Positions 9,312 to 17,683 of a stretch of DNA of 39,886 nt are shown here, one piece after another. Position 1 is the stretch's first letter, and every line of letters starts with the position of its first letter. Location of the stretch: the NCBI RefSeq assembly GCF_039522365.1, contig NZ_BAAADJ010000052.1, forward strand, positions 1 through 39,886, in the 5' to 3' direction. This DNA comes from Bacillus carboniphilus (GTDB lineage Bacteria > Bacillota > Bacilli > Bacillales > JC228). The position numbers were made by a program, and so were the translations under genes. The notes under the pieces were generated by a model, which saw nothing but the letters and a program-made list of their open reading frames with translations, ran no database searches and was not told where the DNA came from.

Positions 9312-9545
9312 AAAAATAAAAAAACATACGCATCCCTCAAAAGGGACGAGTATGTTTACCCGTGGTTCCACCCAACTTCCCATAAGTGCATACTTACGGC
9401 TCAAATGCTTTAACGCAGCATAACGGTATTGGATACTATATTTCCCCAAAACAGCTCCAAGGTGGTAAGTTATTTTCCTCGGTTTAGGAAGTTCTCAGCT
9501 AACCCTTCCGTCTCTGTAAACTGTAAAAATAACTCATGTCCTTAT
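9312..9545 (-). promoter_or_regulatory. T-box riboswitch 2 (distal), near-duplicate of the proximal one
   Basis: This copy has the same order of elements as the proximal T-box and is nearly identical over about 230 bases, including the TAAACCGAGG specifier region (ACC, Thr) and the GGGTGGAACCACGGG core. It too ends in a full intrinsic terminator. sstT transcription must therefore pass two tRNA-sensing switches in series. The offset between copies is about 297 bases. Tandem T-boxes are known for some threonine genes, for example thrZ of Bacillus subtilis. Confidence 0.85.
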
Positions 9546-9581
9546 CGGTGCATTTTATAGTTGTGCATTAAGTTATTATTG

Positions 9582-9610
9582 ATAATATATCATCTTTTGT
9601 CAGAGTTCAA
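9582..9610 (-). promoter_or_regulatory. Probable sigma-A promoter of the T-box/sstT transcript
   Basis: On the minus strand TTGAAC (9610-9605), 17 bases, then TATTAT (9587-9582). It lies about 40 bases upstream of the first T-box stem, a fitting distance for a single transcript carrying both switches. Confidence 0.6.
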
Positions 9611-9765
9611 TAGATTTTTTTGGGACAAGCCCCTTAGGTTACACATTAAGAAAACCTTAAGATTTCCATCCAGAGTTTGTTAATATTTGATTGATATGAT
9701 TGTCTCGTTAGCAAAATAAAAGGGGGAGACAGTTGTGACCATTATGGGATCAGGGAGTGAACGGA

Positions 9766-10455
9766 GTGAACAATATTTTAGTATGTGATGATGATAGTGC
9801 GATTGTAGATGCCATTGGAATCTACTTAGAAAATGAAGGATATAAGGTATACAAGGCTTCGAACGGTTTAGAAGCGATAGAAATCATGGAAGAGCAAGCG
9901 ATTCAGCTCATTATCATGGATATTATGATGCCGAAAATGGACGGAATTAAGGCAACTATGAAGATTCGAAAGGACAGCAATATTCCATTAATTATGCTTT
10001 CCGCGAAATCGGAGGATTACGACAAAATTTTAGGGCTGAACATCGGCGCAGATGACTATATAACGAAGCCGTTTAATCCGTTGGAACTGATTGCTCGAGT
10101 AAAATCACAGCTCAGAAGATACACTGCATTAGGTGGTTTGGAAACGAAGACGAACGTCTTTCAAACCGGGGGACTTGTTATCGATGATGAAAGTAAGACC
10201 ATCACGGTCGACGGGGAAATGATTCATCTAACACCGGTCCAATATAAAATCCTGAAGCTGCTAACGGCCAATGCGGGGAAGGTCTTTTCCATCGAAGAAA
10301 TCTATGAAAAGGTCTGGAAGGAAACAGCCTTTAACCCAGAAAATACAGTATCGGTTCATATCCGAAAAATTAGAGAGAAAATAGAAATCAACCCGAAAGA
10401 GCCAAAATATTTAAAGGTGGTATGGGGAGTTGGATACAAAGTTGAAAAAATATAG
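9766..10455 (+). CDS. OmpR/PhoB-family response regulator (VanR-like)
   Basis: This 229-aa two-component regulator has a receiver domain starting NNILVCDDD (acidic pocket), the phosphoacceptor Asp in IIMDIMMPKMDG (about residue 52), and the switch Lys in ITKPFNPLE. A C-terminal winged-helix DNA-binding domain ends KYLKVVWGVGYKVEKI. The GTG at 9766 is preferred to GTG 9757, since AGGGAG at 9752-9757 is then eight bases upstream. The next gene, its kinase, begins inside the 3' end. Target genes are not evident. The kinase is the only gene in the same operon. Confidence 0.88.
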   Translation: MNNILVCDDDSAIVDAIGIYLENEGYKVYKASNGLEAIEIMEEQAIQLIIMDIMMPKMDGIKATMKIRKDSNIPLIMLSAKSEDYDKILGLNIGADDYITKPFNPLELIARVKSQLRRYTALGGLETKTNVFQTGGLVIDDESKTITVDGEMIHLTPVQYKILKLLTANAGKVFSIEEIYEKVWKETAFNPENTVSVHIRKIREKIEINPKEPKYLKVVWGVGYKVEKI

Positions 10456-12469
10456 CCATTCTATCGTAACGAAGATAGCTGCTTTTATCATAGCCGTTAT
10501 CTGTTTAACTGGTGTCATCCAAGCACTATTTGATGTAGAAGTTATACATGATAGTGAATTTGGGGCGGTTTTTGATGAAAGCTATTTTCTTAGTAATGAG
10601 TACGTTAGGGAAAGTGAGAATCTCATTTATGAATTGACACGTTTAATCGGAACGTATAAAAATGAAGAACACATTTTAAATGGCGGTACCATCAGAGAAA
10701 GAGATCTAAATACTATTGGGACTTTTAAAGGTGAAGTAAGTAGTGAAACCCATGTGAATACAAAAAAAGGGAATGCAGAGCAGATTGAAGAAGCAAGAGC
10801 AAGGTTGATCAAAGAGGATTTAAGAGAATTTCATAACCTTGTTCAGCGCATAGAAGAGTATAAAAACCCTCTCTATTATATTAGCGATGGAACAAACGTA
10901 TACACAAACAGTTCACTAGACGTGATAGAGCAAGTGGAGAATTTTTCATCATACATGGCATTTACCGGATACAAAAGTGACATTTTTCCTCAAGAAGTCA
11001 AAAGGAATGAATACTATTATCGAATTGAAGAAAGGGTCAATGAGTTAGACCCTGAAAGTACCGTTTTATATGTCGCCTTTACAGATGAGTTTGTGAGCCA
11101 AAACATAGCCAAATGGGAAAAAGAGAAGGAAATAGTACTACAAAGCTGGTATCGACTACTAGCCTTTTTAATCGGATTCATCTTATCGTTTGTTTATCTA
11201 GTCGTTGTGATTGGGAGAAATTCCTTTAAGGACGAAAAATTTCACTGGAACACAATAGATAAACTCTATAATGATATCAATGTTGTGCTCATCCATGCGT
11301 TGGTGTTTTTATGGGTTGCGTCCATAGATGAGGTTGCGTTTCATAACATAGCACAATTACTGATTCCTATCACTATTCCATTTGCGGCAATTGAGATTGG
11401 GCTGCTTTTATCCATCATTAAACATATAAAAAATCGAACATTCTTCAAGCATACATTACTCTATACGTTGATCAACAAGCTTGTAACCTTTGTACGAAAT
11501 GTATATGAGACCGGAAATGTTGGAGTCAAAACAGTATTACTGGTGATTGGCTACCCGCTATTGATAGCAGCGACCTTTTTCATGTTCCCAATCACGATTG
11601 GTGTGGCCGCTTGGTTCACGTATAAAAAGGTTAAATCGTTCAAGACTATTAAAGAAGGGGTCGAAAGGATTAAGAATGGAGAAATTCACCATACCATTGA
11701 TGTAGGGAAAAAGGGTGAGTTTGCAACTCTCGCTTCTAATATAAACGGCATCACAGATGGTTTAAAAAATGCAGTAGAGAACGAATTGAAAAGTGAGCGG
11801 TTAAAAACGGAGCTTATTACGAATGTGTCACATGATATTCGAACGCCACTTACATCTATTATCACCTATATAGATTTATTAAAAAAAGAAACGGACACGG
11901 AAAAAATCCAGGAGTACGTAAAAATCCTTGATCAAAAATCCCAAAGACTTAAACTCCTAACGGATGACCTATTCGATGCAGCAAAAGCATCGAGCGGGAA
12001 CATCCCAGTAGAATTGGAGCAAATCGATATTATTTCCTTAGTCACACAAGGGTTAGGAGAGCTGAATAATAAAATTGAGACTTCACAATTAGACTTTAAG
12101 GTCCGTTATCCGAAGGAAAAAATCTATGTGGCAGCAGACGGGAAGCTATTATGGAGGTCTGTTGAAAACGTTCTATCCAACATCTTCAAATACGCACTGG
12201 CTGGGTCACGTGTCTACATTGATATGGAAGAGGCAGGAGAAGAAGTTATACTAACCTTTAAAAATATCTCTGCTTATGAGTTAAATATCACAGCGGATGA
12301 ACTAATGGAGCGCTTTAAAAGAGGCGATGAATCCAGACATAGCCAAGGTAGCGGGTTAGGATTGTCGATTTCGAAAAGCTTAATCGAGCTGCAAAAAGGA
12401 AGCTTTAAGATTGAGATTGATGGTGATTTGTTTAAGGCGATTATTAAGTTGCCTAGGTATAAAGGGTAA
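10442..12469 (+). CDS. Membrane sensor histidine kinase, partner of the upstream regulator
   Basis: This kinase is about 675 aa, larger than usual. An N-terminal membrane helix is followed by an extracellular region of about 200 residues. Four more hydrophobic segments (WYRLLAFLIGFILSFVYLVV and three following) lead to a HAMP-like linker and then the kinase core. The H-box is TNVSHDIRTPLTSIITYI, with the phosphorylated His codon at 11831. The N-box is SVENVLSNIFKYA and the G-box GSGLGLSISKS. TTG at 10442 is taken as start, with GGGGAG at 10424-10429. TTG 10430 is an alternative. The frame overlaps the regulator gene by 14 bases, a usual coupled arrangement. The multi-helix middle suggests sensing at or within the membrane. 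The signal is unknown. Confidence 0.85.
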   Translation: MKKYSHSIVTKIAAFIIAVICLTGVIQALFDVEVIHDSEFGAVFDESYFLSNEYVRESENLIYELTRLIGTYKNEEHILNGGTIRERDLNTIGTFKGEVSSETHVNTKKGNAEQIEEARARLIKEDLREFHNLVQRIEEYKNPLYYISDGTNVYTNSSLDVIEQVENFSSYMAFTGYKSDIFPQEVKRNEYYYRIEERVNELDPESTVLYVAFTDEFVSQNIAKWEKEKEIVLQSWYRLLAFLIGFILSFVYLVVVIGRNSFKDEKFHWNTIDKLYNDINVVLIHALVFLWVASIDEVAFHNIAQLLIPITIPFAAIEIGLLLSIIKHIKNRTFFKHTLLYTLINKLVTFVRNVYETGNVGVKTVLLVIGYPLLIAATFFMFPITIGVAAWFTYKKVKSFKTIKEGVERIKNGEIHHTIDVGKKGEFATLASNINGITDGLKNAVENELKSERLKTELITNVSHDIRTPLTSIITYIDLLKKETDTEKIQEYVKILDQKSQRLKLLTDDLFDAAKASSGNIPVELEQIDIISLVTQGLGELNNKIETSQLDFKVRYPKEKIYVAADGKLLWRSVENVLSNIFKYALAGSRVYIDMEEAGEEVILTFKNISAYELNITADELMERFKRGDESRHSQGSGLGLSISKSLIELQKGSFKIEIDGDLFKAIIKLPRYKG

Positions 12470-12476
12470 TTGATGA

Positions 12477-12517
12477 GAGGTCCCTGTATCCCAACCCTGG
12501 GGTGAGGCGCCTTTTTC
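12477..12517 (+). terminator. Terminator after the two-component operon (member of a dispersed hairpin family)
   Basis: GAGGTCCCT...GGGGTGAGGCGCC followed by TTTTT. It is a decayed relative of the GGTGCCTG...CAGGCACC hairpins found elsewhere in the window. Confidence 0.55.
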
Positions 12518-12524
12518 GTATTTA

Positions 12525-12731
12525 ATGTGCCGCAACCGGAAAGTACCGAGCCGCAACCGGCAAGTAATGTGCCGCAACCGGAAAGTACCGAGCCACAACC
12601 GGAAAGTAAAGTGTCGCAACCGGAAAGTAATGAGCCACAACCGGAAAGTACCGAGCCGCAACCGGAAAGTAACGAGCCGCAACCGGCAAGTACCGAGTCG
12701 CAACCGGAAAGTAACTTACCGCAACCGTAAA
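12525..12731. repeat. 21-bp tandem array A (ten units)
   Basis: The unit is CCGCAACCGGAAAGTAACGAG with variants. The AACCGG core recurs at 12534, 12555, 12576 and so on every 21 bases to 12702, with a last degenerate AACCGT at 12723. One variable base gives GGAAAG or GGCAAG. Because 21 is a multiple of three, long open frames appear on both strands (PQPEST-like on plus). They have no ribosome binding site and I do not call them genes. The array starts just after a terminator. A related array lies at 15630. Confidence 0.85.
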
Positions 12732-12772
12732 AAATTACCTTCCCCCAGACCCAATTTAACGTATTACTTCAC

Positions 12773-12801
12773 TTGGGACAGGTAACTTTTTCATATATAA
12801 T
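12773..12801 (+). promoter_or_regulatory. Probable promoter of the SEC-C gene
   Basis: TTGGGA (12773-12778), 17 bases, TATAAT (12796-12801), 33 bases upstream of the start at 12835. Confidence 0.6.
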
Positions 12802-12834
12802 AGCAGTAACTAATTTTGCAAGAGGAGTTCGGAT

Positions 12835-14055
12835 ATGGATAGAAAACTGGAAAAAGACCTGTTAAATGCGCTAGAGGGTATGAAGCGGGATAGTGAAAGA
12901 TGGCAAGCGAAAAGGGAAAAAGAGATTTGGCAACAGATTGAAGTTCCGTGCAGCTTGGAAGAAGTATTGAGTCGCTTTACCAAGGGTGATTTAGATACGA
13001 TTCGAAAAAATGCCAATTTTGGTGGAATTAGTTCATTAAAAAAAGCGGAGCTAAAAGCTAAACTAGTAGAATTGCTACCTGGCCATTTTAAACAGGTCCT
13101 CTATACCTTAGATCAAGAAAGATTTGATTTTATCAAAAAGGCTGTAAAGAATGGAGGGAAAATCAAGGTTGATGATGATTTCCCTCTATTTAGGGCTCTA
13201 AGGATGAGGGCATATACGCTTCTATTCTCTGGTGCTCATAATAATCAAAAAGTTTTGGTTTTACCCAAAGAACTGATGGATGTCTTTTCTCGATTGGATG
13301 GGCAGCAGCTACAAAGCATCATAAGAAGAAATACCGAATGGATTCTCCTAACTCACGGTATGCTCCATTACTACGGTGTTATGCGAACACCTGACATTAT
13401 TGATAGGCTTACGAAATATACGAAGCAAGAGGTGGACACCTGGGAATATTTCCAAGTAATGAGAACTGCGGCTGATTATTACGATCAAGTATGTTTTACT
13501 GGACACGGGATTGCTAATGCCGGCGTCGAGGAACCGGCTCAGATCATAAAGGAACACCAAATGAGACTCAATGTGGACTTCTATCCTTTTACGAAAAAGG
13601 AATTACTCAGAGCAGGGAAAATAAACTACTTAGATCGAACTCCAGAATTGAACAGTTTTTTGCGTTTTCTACGCGAGAATTATGACATGACAAATGATGA
13701 TGCGGAGGATATAGTGTATGAATTAACAGATATGATCCAAGAGGAAGTCCAACCGACAAAGTTAATAGAATTTCTTCAAGAAATGCTCGAGTTCCCATCC
13801 ATGGAAATTCTACAGCAAGTAACGGATAAAGTATTTACCATCCACAACAACACAAGGTTGTGGGTGCTCAAAGGGCATACACCATCGGAACTATCGAAAA
13901 GTGAGAAGCCACATTTAAAGCCTTTACCAAAAGTCCCATTCAATACGCAGGCAAATTCAACGGTTGTTCAGATGGATGAATTTAAGAAGACGGGGCGTAA
14001 TGAACCTTGTCCTTGTGGGAGTGGGAAGAAGTTTAAGAAGTGTTGTGGTAGATGA
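12835..14055 (+). CDS. SEC-C metal-binding domain protein
   Basis: This 406-aa cytosolic protein ends in the SEC-C motif GRNEPCPCGSGKKFKKCCGR, in which C392, C394, C403 and C404 would bind zinc, as in the tail of SecA. The N-terminal region has a helical segment with DLDTIRKNANFGGISSLKKA near residue 50, resembling a SAP/Rho-N-like helix-extension-helix fold seen in related Bacillus proteins. The rest is helical without catalytic motifs that I recognise. Ribosome binding site AGAGGAG precedes the ATG. Function unknown, and the SEC-C tag may recruit the protein to ribosomes or SecB-like partners. Confidence 0.75.
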   Translation: MDRKLEKDLLNALEGMKRDSERWQAKREKEIWQQIEVPCSLEEVLSRFTKGDLDTIRKNANFGGISSLKKAELKAKLVELLPGHFKQVLYTLDQERFDFIKKAVKNGGKIKVDDDFPLFRALRMRAYTLLFSGAHNNQKVLVLPKELMDVFSRLDGQQLQSIIRRNTEWILLTHGMLHYYGVMRTPDIIDRLTKYTKQEVDTWEYFQVMRTAADYYDQVCFTGHGIANAGVEEPAQIIKEHQMRLNVDFYPFTKKELLRAGKINYLDRTPELNSFLRFLRENYDMTNDDAEDIVYELTDMIQEEVQPTKLIEFLQEMLEFPSMEILQQVTDKVFTIHNNTRLWVLKGHTPSELSKSEKPHLKPLPKVPFNTQANSTVVQMDEFKKTGRNEPCPCGSGKKFKKCCGR

Positions 14056-14115
14056 TATCCTAGTGTTGCTTCCGGGGGAACACATCTTTAAACTAGGGAA
14101 AAGATATAAATGTTG

Positions 14116-14144
14116 TTATGTCAATATGAATTAACTGCTACAAT
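14116..14144 (+). promoter_or_regulatory. Probable promoter of the toxin-antitoxin pair
   Basis: TTATGT (14116-14121), 17 bases, TACAAT (14139-14144), 34 bases ahead of the antitoxin start. Confidence 0.5.
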
Positions 14145-14178
14145 TAAAAACCAATAAATTATTTGAGGTGGTTAGTAC

Positions 14179-14340
14179 ATGACTGCTGAAGAAATTTTAA
14201 AAGCCATCGAAGAAATGGACAATAGCGAAAGAATCAGGTTATTAAACGAATTATTTGATAAATATTTTGATAGTAGACCTCCAAAAGAGCAAATTATAAA
14301 AGAAAAAGAAGAAATATTTTGGGGTACTGATGATGAGTAA
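14179..14340 (+). CDS. Small antitoxin-like protein (53 aa)
   Basis: A 53-residue, Glu/Lys-rich protein beginning MTAEEILKAIEEMDNSERI. The ribosome binding site GAGGTGG is at 14165-14171. Its stop lies inside the start region of the MazF-like toxin (overlap of 11 bases), the usual order of antitoxin then toxin. The EEILKAIEEMDNSERIRLL segment resembles the addiction-module helices that bind toxins. No DNA-binding domain is visible in this length, so it is smaller than classical MazE. Antitoxin role is inferred from position and size. Confidence 0.65.
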   Translation: MTAEEILKAIEEMDNSERIRLLNELFDKYFDSRPPKEQIIKEKEEIFWGTDDE

Positions 14341-14647
14341 AAACGGGAGACGTGGGGAAATCTGGACTGTTGAACTAAATGGAAAGAGAAGGCCAGTTGT
14401 AATTGTTAGCAATGATAATATAATTGCAGAATTAGATCATTTAATAGCTACTGTATCTAGTAAACAGGTTAGAAATGAATTTGATGTTGTTATTGAATGG
14501 TGGAAGGAAGCAGGGCTAGACAAACCTTCAATAGTAAGATGTTCAAAATTACATACACTACATTATCAAGAATTATTATTTAGGATTGGTAAATTACATG
14601 AGAATGACCTGGAAAGAGTGTTAACTACCATAAGAAATTACTTTTAA
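14330..14647 (+). CDS. MazF/PemK-family endoribonuclease toxin
   Basis: This 105-aa protein has the PemK/MazF signature RRGEIWTVELNGKRRPVVIV followed by SNDNII. Mid-protein VRCSKLHTLHYQELLFRIGKL corresponds to the conserved core strand and Ser/Lys segment. MazF toxins cut mRNA at short sites and are held inactive by the antitoxin encoded just upstream. ATG 14330 or ATG 14333 could be used, and both overlap the antitoxin gene. The protein looks full length and intact. Confidence 0.85.
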   Translation: MMSKNGRRGEIWTVELNGKRRPVVIVSNDNIIAELDHLIATVSSKQVRNEFDVVIEWWKEAGLDKPSIVRCSKLHTLHYQELLFRIGKLHENDLERVLTTIRNYF

Positions 14648-14655
14648 TTATTATC

Positions 14656-14697
14656 AGGTGCCTGCCCCCGACTCACTGGGGTTCAGGCACCTTTTTC
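14656..14697 (+). terminator. Terminator after mazF-like gene (hairpin family member)
   Basis: Perfect stem AGGTGCCTG (14656-14664) with CAGGCACCT (14684-14692), then TTTTT. Confidence 0.85.
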
Positions 14698-14779
14698 TTA
14701 TTCATGTAAAAGGTTTCACTTACTAAAATGATTAAGGTTGAATAGGGCATACTACATAAAAAAAGTGAGGGATGTATCA

Positions 14780-15553
14780 GTGAAAATCTTAATTTGCAGC
14801 TTCTTCCTGCTTTTTTCATTTACTCCACAAGGTTTAGCAGAATCTCCAGATGAACCTAAAAACGAGCTAGCCATTGTCATCGATGATTTAGGTAATGATA
14901 TGAAGGGAACAGAAGAAATGCTAATGCTTCCCACTAAACTGACAGTAGCTGTCATGCCATTTATGCCCACGACCAAAGAAGATGCAGAGCTGGCACATAA
15001 ATATGGTCATGAGGTCATTCTTCATTTACCCATGCAGCCGAAAAGGGGGAAAAAATCCTGGCTCGGTCCAGGGGCCATCACAACGGATCTAAGTAATGAG
15101 GAGATCCGGAAGCGGGTGGAAGACGCGATTAAGGATGTACCGCATATTGTAGGGATGAATCATCATATGGGTTCGAAGGCTACTGAAGACGAAAGAGTCA
15201 TGCGGATTGTTCTTGAGGTATGTAAGGAAAAAGGTTTATTCTATCTGGACAGCATGACCTCAAGTAAAAGCGTTGTTGAAAAGCTGGCCAAAGAATTGAA
15301 TGTGCCATATTTAGAAAATGATTTCTTTTTTGATGATGTCTACACGACCAGGCATATTTCAAAGCAAGCCAATTTATTGGCCCATAAAATTCCAGAAAAT
15401 GAACAGCCGATCGCGATCGGACATGTTGGGATTACAGGACCAAAGATGGTTACGGTGTTAAAACAATTCATTCCTATTTTTGAAAAGAGGGCAAATATTG
15501 TTCATCTTTCTGATTTAATTGAAGAGCATAGATTGCTTGAAAACCAGATGTAA
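14780..15553 (+). CDS. Secreted divergent polysaccharide deacetylase (YibQ/DUF610 family)
   Basis: This is a 257-aa protein with an N-terminal signal peptide (KILICSFFLLFSFTPQGLAE). The mature domain begins ELAIVIDDLGNDMKGTEEML and contains VILHLPMQPK, GMNHHMGSKAT and LYFLDSMTSS-like segments (here FYLDSMTSSKS). These are hallmarks of the divergent polysaccharide deacetylase family. GTG 14780 is chosen because GTGAGGG at 14765-14771 is a suitable ribosome binding site. A TTG at 14738 is in frame but has none. It probably acts on cell wall glycan outside the membrane. Substrate is not established for the family. A terminator follows. Confidence 0.8.
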   Translation: MKILICSFFLLFSFTPQGLAESPDEPKNELAIVIDDLGNDMKGTEEMLMLPTKLTVAVMPFMPTTKEDAELAHKYGHEVILHLPMQPKRGKKSWLGPGAITTDLSNEEIRKRVEDAIKDVPHIVGMNHHMGSKATEDERVMRIVLEVCKEKGLFYLDSMTSSKSVVEKLAKELNVPYLENDFFFDDVYTTRHISKQANLLAHKIPENEQPIAIGHVGITGPKMVTVLKQFIPIFEKRANIVHLSDLIEEHRLLENQM

Positions 15554-15564
15554 ATGATAAAACA

Positions 15565-15614
15565 GGTGACTGACCTTTGTTGCTTTAATGAACTGGGTCA
15601 GTCACCCTTTTTTT
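15565..15614 (+). terminator. Terminator after deacetylase gene
   Basis: Stem GGTGACTGACC (15565-15575) with GGTCAGTCACC (15596-15606), followed by a run of eight or more T. Confidence 0.85.
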
Positions 15615-15629
15615 ATGGGACACAATGTG

Positions 15630-15865
15630 CAGGTAATGGGACATAACCGGCAAGTAATGTGTCGCAACCGGAAAGTAAAGAGACCCAACCGGCAAGTAAC
15701 GGGCCTCAACCGGAAAGTAAAGAGACTCAACCGGCAAGTAACGGGCCTCAACCGGAAAGTAAAGAGACCCAACCGGCAAGTAACGGGCCTCAACCGGAAA
15801 GTAAAGAGACCCAACCGGCAAGTAACGTGCCTCAACCGGAAAGTAAGGGACCCAACCGGCAAAGA
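15630..15865. repeat. 21-bp tandem array B (eleven units, 42-bp higher order)
   Basis: AACCGG recurs every 21 bases from 15645 to 15855. GGCAAG and GGAAAG units alternate strictly, giving a 42-bp superrepeat with spacers such as TAACGGGCCTC and TAAAGAGACCC. The first units share AATGTGTCGCAACCGGAAAG with array A. Open frames on both strands are a by-product of the 21-base period. Like array A, it begins directly after a terminator. Confidence 0.88.
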
Positions 15866-15964
15866 CCCGCCCGTTTCTTTCAAGTATTTTTCCTTTATTG
15901 AAGATAAAAGTAAACCCCAAAGGACATACTAACCCATATTATTACAAAACTGGGTGGGAGTCAT

Positions 15965-17626
15965 ATGCAATCAAAAGGATTATCAGTCTATGCCCTTGGT
16001 GGCTTACAAGAAATCGGCAAAAACATGTACGCCATCGAACATGGAAACGATATTGTCGTGATTGATTGCGGAAATAAGTTTCCCGATGAAAGTTTGTTAG
16101 GAATTGATTTAATCATCCCTGATTTTTCTTACCTTATAGAAAATCAGGACAGAGTGCGGGCCTTAATTGTGACACATGGCCATGAGGACCATATTGGGGG
16201 AATCCCTTTCTTTTTGAAAAAAATCAATGTGCCCGTGTATGCGACACGATTCACATTGGGGTTAATTGAACTTAAATTAAGAGAGCATCGAATTTTACGA
16301 GAAAGTACCCTGATTGAGATCAAGTCAGATTCGGAAGTCCCAATTGGTGACATGAAAATTAGCTTCTTCCGGGTGAATCATAGTATTCCAGATTGTTTAG
16401 GGATCGTTTTCAACACTGAAGAAGGGACGATTGTACATACGGGTGACTTCAAATTCGATTTGACACCAGCAAATAATGAACGCCCCGACATTCACAAGAT
16501 GGCTGAAATCGGGAACAAAGGGGTTCTACTTCTTTTATCAGAAAGTACCAATGCAGAGCGTCCCGGCTATACACCTTCCGAACACATGGTAGGGAGCAAC
16601 TTGGACCAGATGATAGGGAAGGCAAAACGAAAGGTGATTGTATCCACCTTCGCTTCCAATGTAAGTCGGATCCAACAGGTTGTTGAGGCTTCAGAAAAAC
16701 ACAACCGGAAACTAGCCCTACTTGGGCGGTCAATGGTGAATGTGGTTCAGGTTGCGATGGAGCGTGGGTATCTAAACGTTCCTAAAGGGATGTTAATTGA
16801 TGCTAGAGAAATCAATGAAATGCCTCCGGAAATGGTGACGATTTTATGCACTGGGAGCCAAGGAGAAGTAGGGGCAGCCCTCAGCCGTCTGTCCACTGGA
16901 AACTTCCGTGATGTCGAGATTTTACCTGAAGATACAGTCATCCTTGCAGCAGGGCCAATCCCTGGCAATGAACGAAGTGTCACGACCATCGTTGACAACT
17001 TATATAAACTGGGAGCCCACGTCATCTATGGATCCGGTAGCAGTTCAGGCATGCATGTGTCAGGTCATGGATATCAAGAAGACCTAAGGCTCATGCTCAC
17101 CCTGATGAAGCCGAAATACTTTGTTCCAATTCATGGTGAGTACAGAATGCTGCAACATCATCGAATGCTTGCTGAATCAGTTGGGGTAGAGGAAGGGAAT
17201 ACCTTTATTATAAAAAATGGGGATGTAGTGGATATCGAAAATTCCATTGCCCGTTTTACGAGAAGCATCCCAAGTGGTGAGACGTATGTGGACGGTGTAG
17301 ATGTAGGAGATATGGAATTTGTATTGCGGGACCGGAAACAAATTTCTGAGGATGGTATGATCGTGATTATCATCCCAATGAACAAACAAGATAACAAACT
17401 TCTCGCCGATCCCGAATTTTTCTCAAGAGGATTTGTTGACCAGAGCTTCACAGAACTTAAAAGAGGTATGAAGCGAATTACGTTAGATACCATCAACGAG
17501 CTACTCGATGCCAATCGGAATTCAAGGAATGTGCTGAAGAAAAATATCAAAAGGTCCATATCCCAATATATAAAAGAACGGACGAGGAAGGACCCGATGA
17601 TTATTCCTTTGTTGATTGAGGTTTGA
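15965..17626 (+). CDS. Ribonuclease J
   Basis: This 553-aa metallo-beta-lactamase/beta-CASP ribonuclease acts in mRNA decay and 5' processing. It starts VYALGGLQEIGKNMYAIEHG. The metal-binding motif is THGHEDHIGGIPF (complete, as in catalytically active RNase J1). HTGDFKFD supplies a further metal ligand, and HVSGHGYQEDL and PIHGEYRM are the later His motifs. The C-terminus RKDPMIIPLLIEV matches the family ending. NAERPGYTPSE resembles RNase J2 more. The sequence diverges from both B. subtilis paralogues as I recall them, so a third RNase J copy is possible. Ribosome binding site GGGTGGGAG at 15952-15960. A terminator follows. Confidence 0.88.
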   Translation: MQSKGLSVYALGGLQEIGKNMYAIEHGNDIVVIDCGNKFPDESLLGIDLIIPDFSYLIENQDRVRALIVTHGHEDHIGGIPFFLKKINVPVYATRFTLGLIELKLREHRILRESTLIEIKSDSEVPIGDMKISFFRVNHSIPDCLGIVFNTEEGTIVHTGDFKFDLTPANNERPDIHKMAEIGNKGVLLLLSESTNAERPGYTPSEHMVGSNLDQMIGKAKRKVIVSTFASNVSRIQQVVEASEKHNRKLALLGRSMVNVVQVAMERGYLNVPKGMLIDAREINEMPPEMVTILCTGSQGEVGAALSRLSTGNFRDVEILPEDTVILAAGPIPGNERSVTTIVDNLYKLGAHVIYGSGSSSGMHVSGHGYQEDLRLMLTLMKPKYFVPIHGEYRMLQHHRMLAESVGVEEGNTFIIKNGDVVDIENSIARFTRSIPSGETYVDGVDVGDMEFVLRDRKQISEDGMIVIIIPMNKQDNKLLADPEFFSRGFVDQSFTELKRGMKRITLDTINELLDANRNSRNVLKKNIKRSISQYIKERTRKDPMIIPLLIEV

Positions 17627-17635
17627 ATGATAGGA

Positions 17636-17678
17636 AGGGTCAGACCCCCAGTAAATGAGGGATCTGGCCTTTTTTTTC
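17636..17678. terminator. Terminator between rnj-like gene and tetR-like gene
   Basis: AGGGTCAGACCCCC pairs with GGGATCTGGCCTT, followed by T8. It lies between convergent genes and carries words of the dispersed hairpin family. Confidence 0.65.
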
Positions 17679-17683
17679 TATTA

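Noticed and set aside
12525-12785. Open frames across array A on both strands
   Set aside because: The frames follow from the 21-base period, which is a multiple of three. There is no ribosome binding site, and the repeats are the same in array B.
12525-15865. CRISPR array
   Set aside because: The repeats are 21 bases in tandem with no unique spacers of 30-40 bases and no cas genes nearby.
15585-15932. Open frames across array B on both strands
   Set aside because: Same artefact of a 21-base tandem repeat, without a start signal.
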